A stretch of DNA of 14,327 nt. Origin: Herminiimonas sp. GTDB lineage: Bacteria; Pseudomonadota; Gammaproteobacteria; Burkholderiales; Burkholderiaceae. Each line of letters opens with the position of its first letter. Positions within the stretch are counted from its first letter, which is position 1. The notes beneath the pieces were generated by a model. The model was given only the letters and a program-made list of their open reading frames with translations. It did no database searches and was not told where the DNA came from. The stretch lies in NCBI GenBank assembly GCA_014377155.1, contig JACMQD010000199.1:1-14327 (forward strand), read 5' to 3'. This document shows positions 1 to 8,501 of the stretch, piece after piece. The position numbers and the translations under genes are program-made.

Positions 1-281
1 AAATCGATAGAAGATTTGCGGATCTGACGATTGGCGCACGCCGATTCGTTTGGTTAAACGAGTTGGCATGATACTTCAAACAAGAATAGGCGGTCGACGG
101 TTGATGCGCTCGCTGGCGGATTAACTGGTACTTTCCGTAATGCAGTTCCAGTTATCACCATGATTTTTCAACGCTGTCCAAAGTGTTGTGGAACGTGAAA
201 CCTTTTCCAGTGTCTCTATCTCCTCAAGCGCCATGCACCGTCATGCGCATCCCTTTCAAATCCATTTCATTCTGGTGATTC
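1..281. other. Upstream region without an assignable gene
   Basis: No coding region could be assigned here. Two + strand frames are open from the left edge and stop early: one at a TGA at 25-27, the other at a TGA at 69-71. Either could be the last few codons of a gene lying outside the window, but the peptides are too short to identify. The remainder up to the manB start is AT-richer than the genes that follow and should carry the promoter of the lipopolysaccharide block. I did not find a convincing -35/-10 pair. Confidence 0.4.
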
Positions 282-1658
282 ATGCTGACACTTTCCCGAA
301 GTATTTTCAAAGCTTACGATATCCGCGGCATCGTGGGCACGACGCTTGACGCTGGCGTGGCGCTCAGTATCGGGCATGCGTTCGGCACGGCGGCGCTGGC
401 CAAGGGTCAGCGCGCGGTCGTCATCGGTCGCGACGGTCGGTTGTCGGGGCCTGAACTGACCGCTGCGCTGGCAGCCGGGCTGCAGGCCTCGGGCGTCGAT
501 GTGATCGACCTTGGCGTGGTCGCCACACCGATGGTGTATTTTGCCACCAACGTGCTCGAGACCCAGTCCGGCATTATGGTCACTGGCAGTCACAATCCAC
601 CGGACTATAACGGCTTCAAGATGGTGCTGGCCGGCGAGGCGATCTATGGTGACGAAATCCTTGCGCTGCATGGCGCTATCGTCGAGCAAGCCTTGTCGCA
701 TGGCGAGGGCAGCTATCGCACCCATGACATTCGAAACGCCTACCTCGAACGCATCGGCGGCGACATCAAGCTGGCACGGCCGATGAAGATCGCCATCGAT
801 TGCGGCAACGGCGTGGCCGGTGCCTTTGCCGGCGACCTGTATCGCGCGCTCGGCTGCGAGGTCACCGAACTGTTCTGCGAAGTCGACGGCAATTTCCCAA
901 ACCATCATCCCGATCCGGCTCATCCTGAAAATTTGCAAGACCTGATCCGCGCGCTGCAGCAGGGCGACGCCGAAATCGGCCTGGCCTTCGACGGTGACGG
1001 CGACCGCCTCGGGCTGGTGACCAAGGATGGCCAGATCATCTATCCCGACCGCCAACTGATGTTGTTCGCCGCCGACGTGCTTGCGCGCCATCCGGGCGAG
1101 CAAATTCTGTACGACGTCAAATGCACGCGCCATCTGGCAGCGTGGATTACCGGACACGGCGGCAAGCCGCTGATGTGGAAGACCGGGCATTCGCTGGTCA
1201 AAGCGAAGATGCGTGAAACCGGCGCGCCGTTGGGTGGCGAAATGAGTGGCCACATGTTCATCAAGGACCGCTGGTACGGCTTCGACGACGGCATGTATGC
1301 CGGCGCCCGCATGCTGGAACTGCTCAGCCGCCTGGCCGATCCGTCCGCGACACTGAACGCCTTGCCACAATCGAGCAGCACACCGGAATTGCATATCGAA
1401 CTGCAGGAAGGCGAGAATTTCGCGCTGATCGACAAGCTCACGCGCGAGGCTACTTTTCCCGGTGCCGACCAGATCATCACGATCGACGGCCTGCGCGTCG
1501 AATACCCCGATGGCTTCGGTCTGGCGCGCTCGTCGAACACGACGCCGGTGATGGTCATGCGTTTCGAAGGTGAATCCGCCGCCGCGCTGGCGCGTATCCA
1601 GGCCGAGTTCAAACGCGTTATTCTGGCGGCGAAACCGGACGCGAAAATGCCGTTCTGA
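282..1658 (+). CDS. manB: Phosphomannomutase/phosphoglucomutase
   Basis: This 458-residue enzyme of the alpha-D-phosphohexomutase superfamily (AlgC/ManB type) interconverts hexose 6-phosphates and hexose 1-phosphates in the cytoplasm, feeding sugar nucleotide synthesis for surface polysaccharides. All four signature loops are visible: the phosphoserine loop TGSHNP with Ser103, the metal-binding loop DGDGDR with Asp237, Asp239 and Asp241, the sugar-specificity loop GGEMSGH, and the C-terminal phosphate-binding loop RSSNTTP. The length matches AlgC-type enzymes, and the N-terminus (SIFKAYDIRG) is the usual family start, which supports the ATG at 282. It precedes waaC by 34 bp, an arrangement familiar from Burkholderiales lipopolysaccharide loci, so it probably heads this operon. 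Whether mannose or glucose phosphate is the main substrate cannot be told from sequence; members with the GEMSGH loop generally use both. Confidence 0.95.
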   Translation: MLTLSRSIFKAYDIRGIVGTTLDAGVALSIGHAFGTAALAKGQRAVVIGRDGRLSGPELTAALAAGLQASGVDVIDLGVVATPMVYFATNVLETQSGIMVTGSHNPPDYNGFKMVLAGEAIYGDEILALHGAIVEQALSHGEGSYRTHDIRNAYLERIGGDIKLARPMKIAIDCGNGVAGAFAGDLYRALGCEVTELFCEVDGNFPNHHPDPAHPENLQDLIRALQQGDAEIGLAFDGDGDRLGLVTKDGQIIYPDRQLMLFAADVLARHPGEQILYDVKCTRHLAAWITGHGGKPLMWKTGHSLVKAKMRETGAPLGGEMSGHMFIKDRWYGFDDGMYAGARMLELLSRLADPSATLNALPQSSSTPELHIELQEGENFALIDKLTREATFPGADQIITIDGLRVEYPDGFGLARSSNTTPVMVMRFEGESAAALARIQAEFKRVILAAKPDAKMPF

Positions 1659-1692
1659 TGGCGGGATTCGGATCGGCAGAGGACGTCCGCAC

Positions 1693-2706
1693 GTGAAGAT
1701 TTTGATCGTGCGGGTCTCGTCGCTGGGCGACGTCGTACATAACATGCCGATGGTCGCCGATATCTTGCGCCATGTGCCGCATGCCCAGATCGACTGGGTC
1801 GTCGAAGAAAACTATGCGGCGCTGGTGCGACTCAATCGCGGCGTGCGTAACGTCATTCCGTTTGCGTTGCGGCGCTGGCGCAAGAGCCTGTTCGATCCGG
1901 CCACGCGTGCCGAGATGGCTGCTTTCTACCGCGCCTTGCGCAGCGAGGCATATGACCTGGTGTTCGACACCCAGGGCCTGCTCAAAACCGGTATCGTCAT
2001 GCGCATCGCCCGTTTGATGCCGGGCGGCAGGCGCGTCGGCCTGGCGAATGCCACCGAGGGCTCGGGCTACGAAGGCTTGTCGCGGATCTTCCATACGCTG
2101 AGTGTACCGGTCGAGCGGCGCTGCCATGCGGTCATGCGCGGTCGGGTAGTGGCCGCTGCTGCATTGGGTTATGCAGTCGATATGCGGGCCGATTTCGATT
2201 TGTGCGCGCCTGATATGGCAGCCGGCAAACCAGCATGGTTGCCGACTGTACCCTATGCAGTTTTTTTTCATGCGACAGCGCGCGTTGCCAAGCAGTGGCC
2301 CGCCGTCAACTGGATACCTGTAGCGCAGCAACTGGCCGGGCGCGACTTGCCCGTGTTGCTGGCATGGGGTAACGCCGCGGAAAAAATGGGCGCGGAAAAC
2401 CTGGCGGCGGAAAAGACGAACGCACGCGTGCTGCCCCGCCTGTCGATCATCGACGCCGTGATTCTGGCCCAGCGCGCGGCGGTGGTGATCGGGGTCGATA
2501 CGGGCCTGACGCATATCGCCGCGGCGTTCGAACGGCCCACGATCGAACTCTATTGCGACTCGCCGCGCTGGAAAACCGCGGGCGACTGGTCGCCTAATAT
2601 CATCAATCTCGGCGATGAAGGCCGGCCGCCTTCGGTGGCCGACGTCATGCAGGCACTGCACGATTTGCCCGCAGTGCCGCACGAGCCGGAATCGGATCAC
2701 GCATAA
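1693..2706 (+). CDS. waaC: Lipopolysaccharide heptosyltransferase I
   Basis: This glycosyltransferase family 9 enzyme adds the first L-glycero-D-manno-heptose to the Kdo residue of the inner core, at the cytoplasmic face of the inner membrane. I chose the GTG at 1693 rather than the upstream in-frame ATG at 1570. The protein then begins VKILIVRVSSLGDVVH, the canonical family N-terminus, with the catalytic Asp as residue 13, the number of the equivalent residue in E. coli WaaC. It also avoids an 89-base overlap with manB. The predicted length is 337 residues, normal for WaaC. The C-terminal half has the ADP-heptose-binding signature GVDTGLTHIAAA. The pair FHATARVAKQWP and DTGLTH favours type I (WaaC) over type II (WaaF). 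The gene sits 8 bp before kdoO in the lipopolysaccharide operon. Confidence 0.92.
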   Translation: MKILIVRVSSLGDVVHNMPMVADILRHVPHAQIDWVVEENYAALVRLNRGVRNVIPFALRRWRKSLFDPATRAEMAAFYRALRSEAYDLVFDTQGLLKTGIVMRIARLMPGGRRVGLANATEGSGYEGLSRIFHTLSVPVERRCHAVMRGRVVAAAALGYAVDMRADFDLCAPDMAAGKPAWLPTVPYAVFFHATARVAKQWPAVNWIPVAQQLAGRDLPVLLAWGNAAEKMGAENLAAEKTNARVLPRLSIIDAVILAQRAAVVIGVDTGLTHIAAAFERPTIELYCDSPRWKTAGDWSPNIINLGDEGRPPSVADVMQALHDLPAVPHEPESDHA

Positions 2707-2714
2707 TACCGCCG

Positions 2715-3584
2715 ATGGAATCACAAATTATCAAAATTGACATTGCAGACTGGCACGCCGGCCCTGCCGATAGCACCTCGATCGCAGCGCTCGAAGCCGG
2801 TAAAGTGCTGTATTTTCCGCACCTGTTATTTGCGCTCACAGCAGCAGAGCAGCGCCTGTATGAAGCCGACCTGCGCGACCCAAAGCAGCGCAACATCAGT
2901 CTCGATGCGCGGGGTCAGGTCAAGGGCATGCAGGGCGACACCGCGCTGGAGGCCGAGATGGCGACCATGATCGGGCGCTTTCGCCAGCATGCCCGCGACC
3001 TGGTGCAATCGCTGCTGCCACGCTATGCCGATAGCGTGCGACTGGCGCCGACCACGTTTCGGCCATTGCGCGTCGAGACACGACCCCAGCCCTGGCGCGA
3101 CGACGAAAAGCGGCTGCATGTCGATGCGGCGTCCTGTTGTCCGACCAGTGGCGAGCGCCTGTTGCGGGTCTTCGCCAACATCAATCCAGCGGGCTTGCCG
3201 CGCGTGTGGCGCGTGGGCGAACCTTTCGAAATCGTGGCCCGGCAGTTCCTGCCGCGCCTGAAAAAATACTCGCCGAAAAAAGCCAAAATGCTGCATGCGT
3301 TGCGGGTCACCAAATCCCTGCGCAGCGAATACGACCACCTGATGCTGCAACTGCATGAAAAAATGAAAACCGACCTGGATTACCAACAGGATGCGCACCA
3401 GACCACGGTCGAGTTCGCGCCGGGGTCGGTATGGATGTGTTATTCCGACCAGACCTCGCATGCGGTCATGTCGGGCCAGTTCATGCTGGAGCAGACGCTA
3501 CACCTGCCGGTGGCGCAGCAATATGACCCCGGTTCCAGTCCGCTGGCGATTCTGGCGCGACTGACCAAGCGCGCGCTGGCCTGA
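2715..3584 (+). CDS. kdoO: Kdo 3-hydroxylase (Fe(II)/2-oxoglutarate dioxygenase)
   Basis: This 289-residue protein matches the KdoO family, which hydroxylates the 3-position of Kdo in lipid-linked inner core to give Ko (D-glycero-D-talo-oct-2-ulosonic acid), using Fe(II), oxygen and 2-oxoglutarate. The strongest signal is the block at residues 135-158 (HVDAASCCPTSGER, then LRVFANINP). It supplies the His135-X-Asp137 part of an iron-binding facial triad; His249 in SDQTSHAV is the likely third ligand. There is no signal peptide, as expected for an enzyme acting on inner-leaflet precursors. The position between waaC and waaA, 8 bp after the former and overlapping the latter by one base, fits a role in Kdo modification. 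The identification is from recalled family motifs and context, not from a search. Confidence 0.88.
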   Translation: MESQIIKIDIADWHAGPADSTSIAALEAGKVLYFPHLLFALTAAEQRLYEADLRDPKQRNISLDARGQVKGMQGDTALEAEMATMIGRFRQHARDLVQSLLPRYADSVRLAPTTFRPLRVETRPQPWRDDEKRLHVDAASCCPTSGERLLRVFANINPAGLPRVWRVGEPFEIVARQFLPRLKKYSPKKAKMLHALRVTKSLRSEYDHLMLQLHEKMKTDLDYQQDAHQTTVEFAPGSVWMCYSDQTSHAVMSGQFMLEQTLHLPVAQQYDPGSSPLAILARLTKRALA

Positions 3585-4873
3585 TGCGATTGCTGTACTC
3601 GATGGCGTGGTGGCTGGCCCTGCCGGTTGTGCTGGGACGCTTGTGGTGGCGGGGCCGCGCCGAGCCCGGCTATCGCCGTCATATGCCGGAACGCCTGGGT
3701 AGTTTTGGCGGCACGACGCGACCCGCGCCGGATGCGCAGGTGCTGTGGGTCCATGCGGTGTCGGTGGGCGAAACACGCGCCGCCGAGCCGCTCATCGATG
3801 CGCTACTGGCGCACTATCCGCACCACGTGATCGTTCTGACCCACATGACGCCGACCGGGCGCGCCACCGGCAGGGATTTGTACGCCAGGCATGCAACACG
3901 CATCGTGCAATGTTACCTTCCTTACGACATCGGTCCGATCGTCAGCCGGTTTCTCGAGCACTTCAAGCCGCTGGTATGCATATTGATGGAAACCGAAGTC
4001 TGGCCAAATGTCGTGCACCAGTGCGAACGTCGCCATATTCCGGTGCTGCTGGCCAACGCCCGCATGTCGGAGCGTTCGTTGGCCAAAGGCCGTCGGCTGG
4101 CGACACTGATGGGCGCCGCCGCCCGCGCGTTGACCTGCGTTGCCGCGCAGACCGACGCTGATGCGATGCGGCTGCGCATGCTCGGTGCACCCCGGGTAGA
4201 GGTCACCGGCAGCATCAAGTTCGACGTCACGCCGCCGCCGGCGGCACTGTCCGATGGCGCGGCATTGCGTGCGCAGTTCGGTCGGCGCCCGGTGCTGCTG
4301 TGCGCCAGTACACGCGACGGCGAAGAAGCCTTGATACTCGATGCGTTGATCCAGGCCGACGTCGGCGACACCCTGGTAATTATCGTGCCACGTCATCCGC
4401 AGCGCTTCGAGGAAGTGGCACGCGCAGCAGTCGAGCGTGGCCTGACGACACGACGACGATCGCTGCTCGGCGATCAGCCGCTGAGCGCCGACGTGCGCGT
4501 GTTGGTCGGTGATTCGATGGGAGAGATGTTCGTCTATCTGGCGGCAAGCGACCTCGCGTTCATCGGCGGCAGCCTGTTGCCGCTGGGTGGACAGAATCTG
4601 ATCGAGGCGTGCGCGCTTGGCAAGCCGGTACTGATCGGACCGCATACCTTCAATTTTTCCGTCGTCAGCGAGGCGGCGATTGCGGCCGGCGCGGCATTGC
4701 GGGTAACTGACGCGGCCATGCTCCTGTCGCAGGCAGTGCGCCTTTTGCATGACGATGTGGTGCGACAGCGGATGGGAATGAGCGGCAGCGCTTTCGCGAA
4801 ACTGCATCGGGGCGCAACCGCGCGCACGATGCGTTTGCTGACGCCGATGATCGATCACCGTCAAGATACCTGA
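3584..4873 (+). CDS. waaA: 3-deoxy-D-manno-octulosonic acid (Kdo) transferase
   Basis: This 429-residue GT30-family enzyme transfers Kdo from CMP-Kdo to the lipid A precursor. The first 20 or so residues form a hydrophobic N-terminal membrane anchor (LLYSMAWWLALPVVLGRL). It is followed by PERLGSF, which carries the conserved catalytic Glu (residue 36), then VHAVSVGE, the TGR motif, METEVWPN, and the C-terminal donor-binding region GGSLLPLGGQNLIEACALGKPV. Length and motif order are complete. Its ATG overlaps the kdoO stop codon (TGATG), suggesting translational coupling, so Kdo addition and Kdo hydroxylation are probably co-expressed. It is the last gene of the lipopolysaccharide block; the next gene converges on it. 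Whether it adds one or two Kdo residues cannot be read from the sequence. Confidence 0.95.
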   Translation: MRLLYSMAWWLALPVVLGRLWWRGRAEPGYRRHMPERLGSFGGTTRPAPDAQVLWVHAVSVGETRAAEPLIDALLAHYPHHVIVLTHMTPTGRATGRDLYARHATRIVQCYLPYDIGPIVSRFLEHFKPLVCILMETEVWPNVVHQCERRHIPVLLANARMSERSLAKGRRLATLMGAAARALTCVAAQTDADAMRLRMLGAPRVEVTGSIKFDVTPPPAALSDGAALRAQFGRRPVLLCASTRDGEEALILDALIQADVGDTLVIIVPRHPQRFEEVARAAVERGLTTRRRSLLGDQPLSADVRVLVGDSMGEMFVYLAASDLAFIGGSLLPLGGQNLIEACALGKPVLIGPHTFNFSVVSEAAIAAGAALRVTDAAMLLSQAVRLLHDDVVRQRMGMSGSAFAKLHRGATARTMRLLTPMIDHRQDT

Positions 4874-4890
4874 GCACTGAACGCCGTACT

Positions 4891-4911
4891 ACGCCAGCAT
4901 TACTGGAGCGT
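4891..4911. terminator. Weak candidate hairpin between convergent genes
   Basis: Between the convergent stops of waaA and the phosphatase gene, the sequence can fold as ACG-CCAG, loop CATTA, CTGG, two unpaired bases, CGT. An outer AACGC/GCGTT pairing (4880-4884 with 4908-4912) is an alternative. There is no proper T-run on either strand, so this is at best a weak or bidirectional terminator. Confidence 0.2.
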
Positions 4912-4943
4912 TATTGCCCCATTGCTGCATGCTGATCTCCGGG

Positions 4944-6143
4944 TTATTCGAGCGACGCCGCATATCGCATCAATAGCGCATTCACCACGAGGCGCAATTG
5001 TTCGCTGGTCTGCACGAAACAGGGCCCGCGATCCCGGCGACCCTGTAGCACGCATTCGATGGTGATCCTGACGAGGGTGTCAACGCGGAGGCGAGGACTG
5101 GCATGCAACGTCCGGCTAATCAGGTCGTCGGCCGCCATGAAGCATGTCAGTGTACCGGTCCGGCCAACGCCCGCGCGGCAATGGATGGCGATCGTGGCAT
5201 CAGGCTCGCACAGCGTCTCGGCTCGGTAGGCCAACATCCCCAGCCGCGTCGGGCTGATCACACCGTGGTCTTGCCAGGCATCGAACTTGAGACGTCTGAC
5301 AACATGCATGCCGGACACGCCGCTGGTGGCAATGTGGAGCGCTTCAACGCTGCCGTGATCGAAGTGTTCCTGGCGGGCCAAGCGCACTGATACCGGTTCC
5401 AGTGTCAGCGACCGTGCATGCGGCGTCGGGCCGTAATGCGCTTCGTGCGCATTGTCGTTGTCGTTGGTGAGATCGATGATCAGCGCTACGCCATGCTCTT
5501 GCATGGCGCCCCAGAATCCTGCCGCCGAGCCGGGATCGTTGCAGGCCACGGGCTTTTGCGCGGCGATAAAAGCATGGCGGCACCCCATGTCGAGCCGATT
5601 GGCATGCAGATACGCGAGGCCGCCGTGGCCACGGTCGCGCAAAGCGGTCGGACGCGGGGCATGGATATCAGTGAATCGCGAAACGACCTCCGCGCTGGTC
5701 AGGTTGTCCAGGCCTTCGTCTTCCAGTCGATGCGTGTGCGCCTCGAGCGCGACCCAGAGCGGCGCGATGGATGCGGCCGACATCGGCTCGCCAGGCTGGG
5801 TTACGCTGAGCATCAGCCACGACCTGATCTGCCACGCCAGTGCCGTAAATGCCACGCTATCTGCCATGGGCGATGCGCTGGCGACGTGACGTTCCGGTCG
5901 AGCGATGTCGGTTTGACGTGCGCGCGATGTTTGCTGGCCGGCGTTCGCCTTGCGCGCGTGTCGATGCATGAACGGGTTTGTGTCGTCGTGAGATTCCACG
6001 CCGCGCACTGCCGCGACGGGTTCACGCTCGTTTGCCACGCCGGACTGGAGCGGGTTCCATGCCGCGCTGTCGGGCATCACCAAACCGGACGGCAAAAAAT
6101 GGTCGGCTGGCCGGACTAACGCGGCGTCATGCATCTTATCCAT
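4944..6143 (-). CDS. Classical-type protein tyrosine phosphatase, probable type III effector
   Basis: The C-terminal 220 or so residues of this 399-residue protein form a classical (YopH/SptP-like) protein tyrosine phosphatase domain. Visible motifs are the substrate loop region HANRLDMG (180-187), FIAAQKP (192-198, matching the eukaryotic Y-I-x-T-Q-G-P), GFWGAMQEHGVALIIDLT, a WPD-like loop W290-Q-D292-H-G, the P-loop H321-C322-RAGVG-R328-T with nucleophile Cys322, and a Q-loop QTSEQLRL (378-385). The first 125 or so residues match no domain I know and are polar, without a signal peptide, as is common for type III secretion and chaperone-binding regions. The gene lies 24 bp downstream of the kinase gene on the same strand, so co-transcription is likely. 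No strong ribosome-binding site precedes the ATG at 6143; a second ATG lies three codons in. The phosphatase fold is clear. Secretion is inferred from domain type, the kinase partner and the upstream hrp box. The WPD loop proline is replaced by Gln. Confidence 0.85.
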   Translation of the reverse strand: MDKMHDAALVRPADHFLPSGLVMPDSAAWNPLQSGVANEREPVAAVRGVESHDDTNPFMHRHARKANAGQQTSRARQTDIARPERHVASASPMADSVAFTALAWQIRSWLMLSVTQPGEPMSAASIAPLWVALEAHTHRLEDEGLDNLTSAEVVSRFTDIHAPRPTALRDRGHGGLAYLHANRLDMGCRHAFIAAQKPVACNDPGSAAGFWGAMQEHGVALIIDLTNDNDNAHEAHYGPTPHARSLTLEPVSVRLARQEHFDHGSVEALHIATSGVSGMHVVRRLKFDAWQDHGVISPTRLGMLAYRAETLCEPDATIAIHCRAGVGRTGTLTCFMAADDLISRTLHASPRLRVDTLVRITIECVLQGRRDRGPCFVQTSEQLRLVVNALLMRYAASLE

Positions 6144-6167
6144 GTCGACTTTCGGGTGGCCGGCATA

Positions 6168-8420
6168 TCAGCCGTGTTGATAGAATTCCTGGAATTCATC
6201 GAATTCATCCAGCTCCTTGCATTGCGCCAAATACTGCGCCATCGTCATATCGTTTTCGCCAAGGTTTGAAGCGAGATCGCCGGTTTCTTCACTCGCGCAT
6301 TCACCCGTTGCCTGTGCCTCCAGGACCGCGTCCTGCACTGCCACCCCGTACTCAAGGTCGCCTCGGTCATGAAATCGGGTGCGCGCAATGACAAAGCGGT
6401 CGACATGCTCGCGCATCTCGACATCGGTGTGGCTTCTCAACGCTGCCAAGGTGCGTGGCGCGCCGTTCTCATTATTTTCGTCATTGAAATGTTCCCGATC
6501 GTCGGTGACACTGAAGATACCCATGCGCAGGATGTGAATTGCATGTGCGGAAAACTCGGACTCTGACAAAAAGTTATCTGGAATTTTAAAAAATTCGATA
6601 TCGAGCGCTTCCGTGCTGTTGTGCCGCTGGGCCGGAGGTTTGCTGAGCAGCAGATCGGAAATGTCTTTCAAGCGCAGTGTTTGCGGCGCAACTTGCTCCC
6701 TTGCGATCACACGCGTCCGTACTTCCACGGCATTTTCCTCGTCGAGTTCGAATGCATTGACCGCGACGATCATTTGCTCGATTTCCGGGTGTTCATCGGG
6801 TTCGACGCCGAATACTTCGGCTGCCTCCAGTCGTTGCAATCGTGTCATCATATAGGTTTCCTCATCACCGAAGCCGGCCAACTTTCGCAGGCACAGCCCC
6901 ATCGCGTAGTCGTCGCTCTTTTCACCGGTGTAGCGATGCGATCCGCCAGCCGTACTCGACGCCGCTTCCGGTGGCAAAAACCGGTCCGAGCCGCCATACG
7001 GTTGGGTTGTCGAGCTTGCCGAATTCTCGATCAGATCGAGACCGATCAGTTTGACTGCCAGATTGTCATGCCGGTCTTTGCTCAAGACCAGATTACTCGG
7101 GTTGATATCCTGATGGCTGAAGCCATGCGCGTGCAGCACTGCCAGCGATTGCAACATTTTCTTGCCCAGCGTGTTCAGGAAGCGCTGGTTATACACCGGG
7201 TCTTTCAGCTTGAAATCCGGACGCGCATACCAGTCCGCAGCCGCCGCAAGCTTGGCCTCGCGATCCGTGGCGCGTGCCGGTTGGAACCTGATTGCATAAT
7301 CGGCCAGCAAATTCATCGCTCTTTCGCGTAACAAGGGGTCTGCGTCCAGCATCTCGAAATAAACCCGTTGTTGATTCAGGTGTTCCACCACCTCGCCGAC
7401 GGTCCCGACTGCCAGTTCAAAGAAACTGTAGTCGGACATTTGCGGCAGCGTGGCAGGATCGATGGGTGCAGGGTTGCGCACCGCATCGAGGATCTGCTGT
7501 CGCAGCGGCGACGGTAAATGGTCGACGTTGGACTGCGCCAGAAGCGCTTCGCGTTCGCGCATGCCGGTTTGATCCTGCAGGTCGCGCATGCGCATCACTT
7601 GCGCGCGCATTTTCTGGCCGGCGGCACTGTTGAACTGGCCGTGGTCTATCGGCGTGATCACGGCATCGTCAAGCCTGCGCAGCACGGCTTGTCGCTGCGA
7701 TGACAAGGTGTAGAACTGCGAAGGAACCGGCGGCGCCATGATGACGCCGCTGCGGTCGATCGTGATCCGTGGATGACTTTTCTTGACCGCGACATGGACA
7801 TCGCTTTCGATATCGCGTGCGATCCTGACGGTGCTGTTTGTACCACCGCCTAAACCGATTTTTGCATAGGTCGTCGCATTGACGGGATTGACGAAATAGC
7901 GCGGATTTTCGGTGACGCTGGTCACGAGGCCGGTTGACAAGATCGTATGGGCCCGATCCGTCAAGTCCATGGAATTGGTCATTTCATAGCAATGTCCCCC
8001 TTTTGCTCGCGCCACGGAATGACGTGTCCCGCTTTGCTCGAGATCTTTGGGTATCAGGTCGACTTCACGATTGAGGAACTTGCGGTATTCGATCGCAAGA
8101 AAATGCGCTTTGGAAAGCACCTCGCGTTGCAGAGGTGTTGTTTCCGGCATGTGATAGAGCGCACCCGTCTTGTTCATGAGTGCACGCAAGTCGCCTTCAG
8201 TCATGGATTTGTCCATGGGCTCACCGTCTTTCAGGCCTACCAGCCCCTGATAAATCGCACTTAGATACGTTGCGACGTTCTGGCGCCGGCTGCTCGTCTG
8301 ATGAATGGCGTGTGCCTCCATTGCAGCTTGCAAGCTGTCCAGATCGCTCTTGGACGCCACGCTTTCGTTACGGATGTCGATGCCGAGCGTGCTGTGGAGG
8401 TGGTGACCGATTGCTGACAT
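6168..8420 (-). CDS. Protein kinase-like protein, probable type III effector
   Basis: This 750-residue protein contains a eukaryotic-like kinase fold. The glycine-rich loop is I188-GLGGGTNSTV, the VAIK-type lysine is K213 in HVAVKK, the catalytic loop is H436-Q-D438-I-N-P-S-N443, an APE-like segment FLPPEA lies at 481-486, and the helix F segment KSDDYAMG (501-508) matches the usual SDxWSxG. Two positions are unusual: the catalytic-loop Lys (HRDxKxxN) is Asn440, and the DFG position reads GLD (460-462). It may be a divergent active kinase or a pseudokinase. About 200 residues separate the VAIK lysine from the catalytic loop, so an insertion is present. Residues 1-180 are polar and helix-prone without a signal peptide; the C-terminus is acidic. 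The ATG at 8420 is supported by an in-frame TAA six codons upstream and a Shine-Dalgarno AAAAGGAAA about 8 bases before it. It is the first gene of a pair with the phosphatase. I do not recognise the exact family. Confidence 0.8.
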   Translation of the reverse strand: MSAIGHHLHSTLGIDIRNESVASKSDLDSLQAAMEAHAIHQTSSRRQNVATYLSAIYQGLVGLKDGEPMDKSMTEGDLRALMNKTGALYHMPETTPLQREVLSKAHFLAIEYRKFLNREVDLIPKDLEQSGTRHSVARAKGGHCYEMTNSMDLTDRAHTILSTGLVTSVTENPRYFVNPVNATTYAKIGLGGGTNSTVRIARDIESDVHVAVKKSHPRITIDRSGVIMAPPVPSQFYTLSSQRQAVLRRLDDAVITPIDHGQFNSAAGQKMRAQVMRMRDLQDQTGMREREALLAQSNVDHLPSPLRQQILDAVRNPAPIDPATLPQMSDYSFFELAVGTVGEVVEHLNQQRVYFEMLDADPLLRERAMNLLADYAIRFQPARATDREAKLAAAADWYARPDFKLKDPVYNQRFLNTLGKKMLQSLAVLHAHGFSHQDINPSNLVLSKDRHDNLAVKLIGLDLIENSASSTTQPYGGSDRFLPPEAASSTAGGSHRYTGEKSDDYAMGLCLRKLAGFGDEETYMMTRLQRLEAAEVFGVEPDEHPEIEQMIVAVNAFELDEENAVEVRTRVIAREQVAPQTLRLKDISDLLLSKPPAQRHNSTEALDIEFFKIPDNFLSESEFSAHAIHILRMGIFSVTDDREHFNDENNENGAPRTLAALRSHTDVEMREHVDRFVIARTRFHDRGDLEYGVAVQDAVLEAQATGECASEETGDLASNLGENDMTMAQYLAQCKELDEFDEFQEFYQHG

Positions 8421-8501
8421 GTAAATGCTTTCCTTTTAGATTGAGACAGCGGGATCGGTACGTTTCGCTGCAGCTACACGGTGATGCCACTGGCACACCA
8501 A

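Noticed and set aside
60..80. Possible sigma-54 promoter (TTGGCA followed by TTCA)
   Set aside because: The -12 GC element is missing at the required spacing.
1570..1692. Extension of waaC to the upstream ATG at 1570
   Set aside because: It would overlap manB by 89 bases and add an arginine-rich tail before the canonical family N-terminus.
267..1745. Long - strand open frame of 492 codons opposite manB
   Set aside because: It is antisense to a gene with all phosphohexomutase motifs and shows no recognisable domain; long shadow frames are expected in high-G+C DNA.
5418..6119. 233-codon + strand frame opposite the phosphatase N-terminal part
   Set aside because: It is cysteine- and arginine-rich with no domain, as expected of a shadow frame, and the opposite frame continues into a clear phosphatase domain.
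8460..8470. Half of a plant-inducible-promoter or hrpII-type box (TTCGC)
   Set aside because: Only one half-site is present; no second TTCG lies at the required distance.
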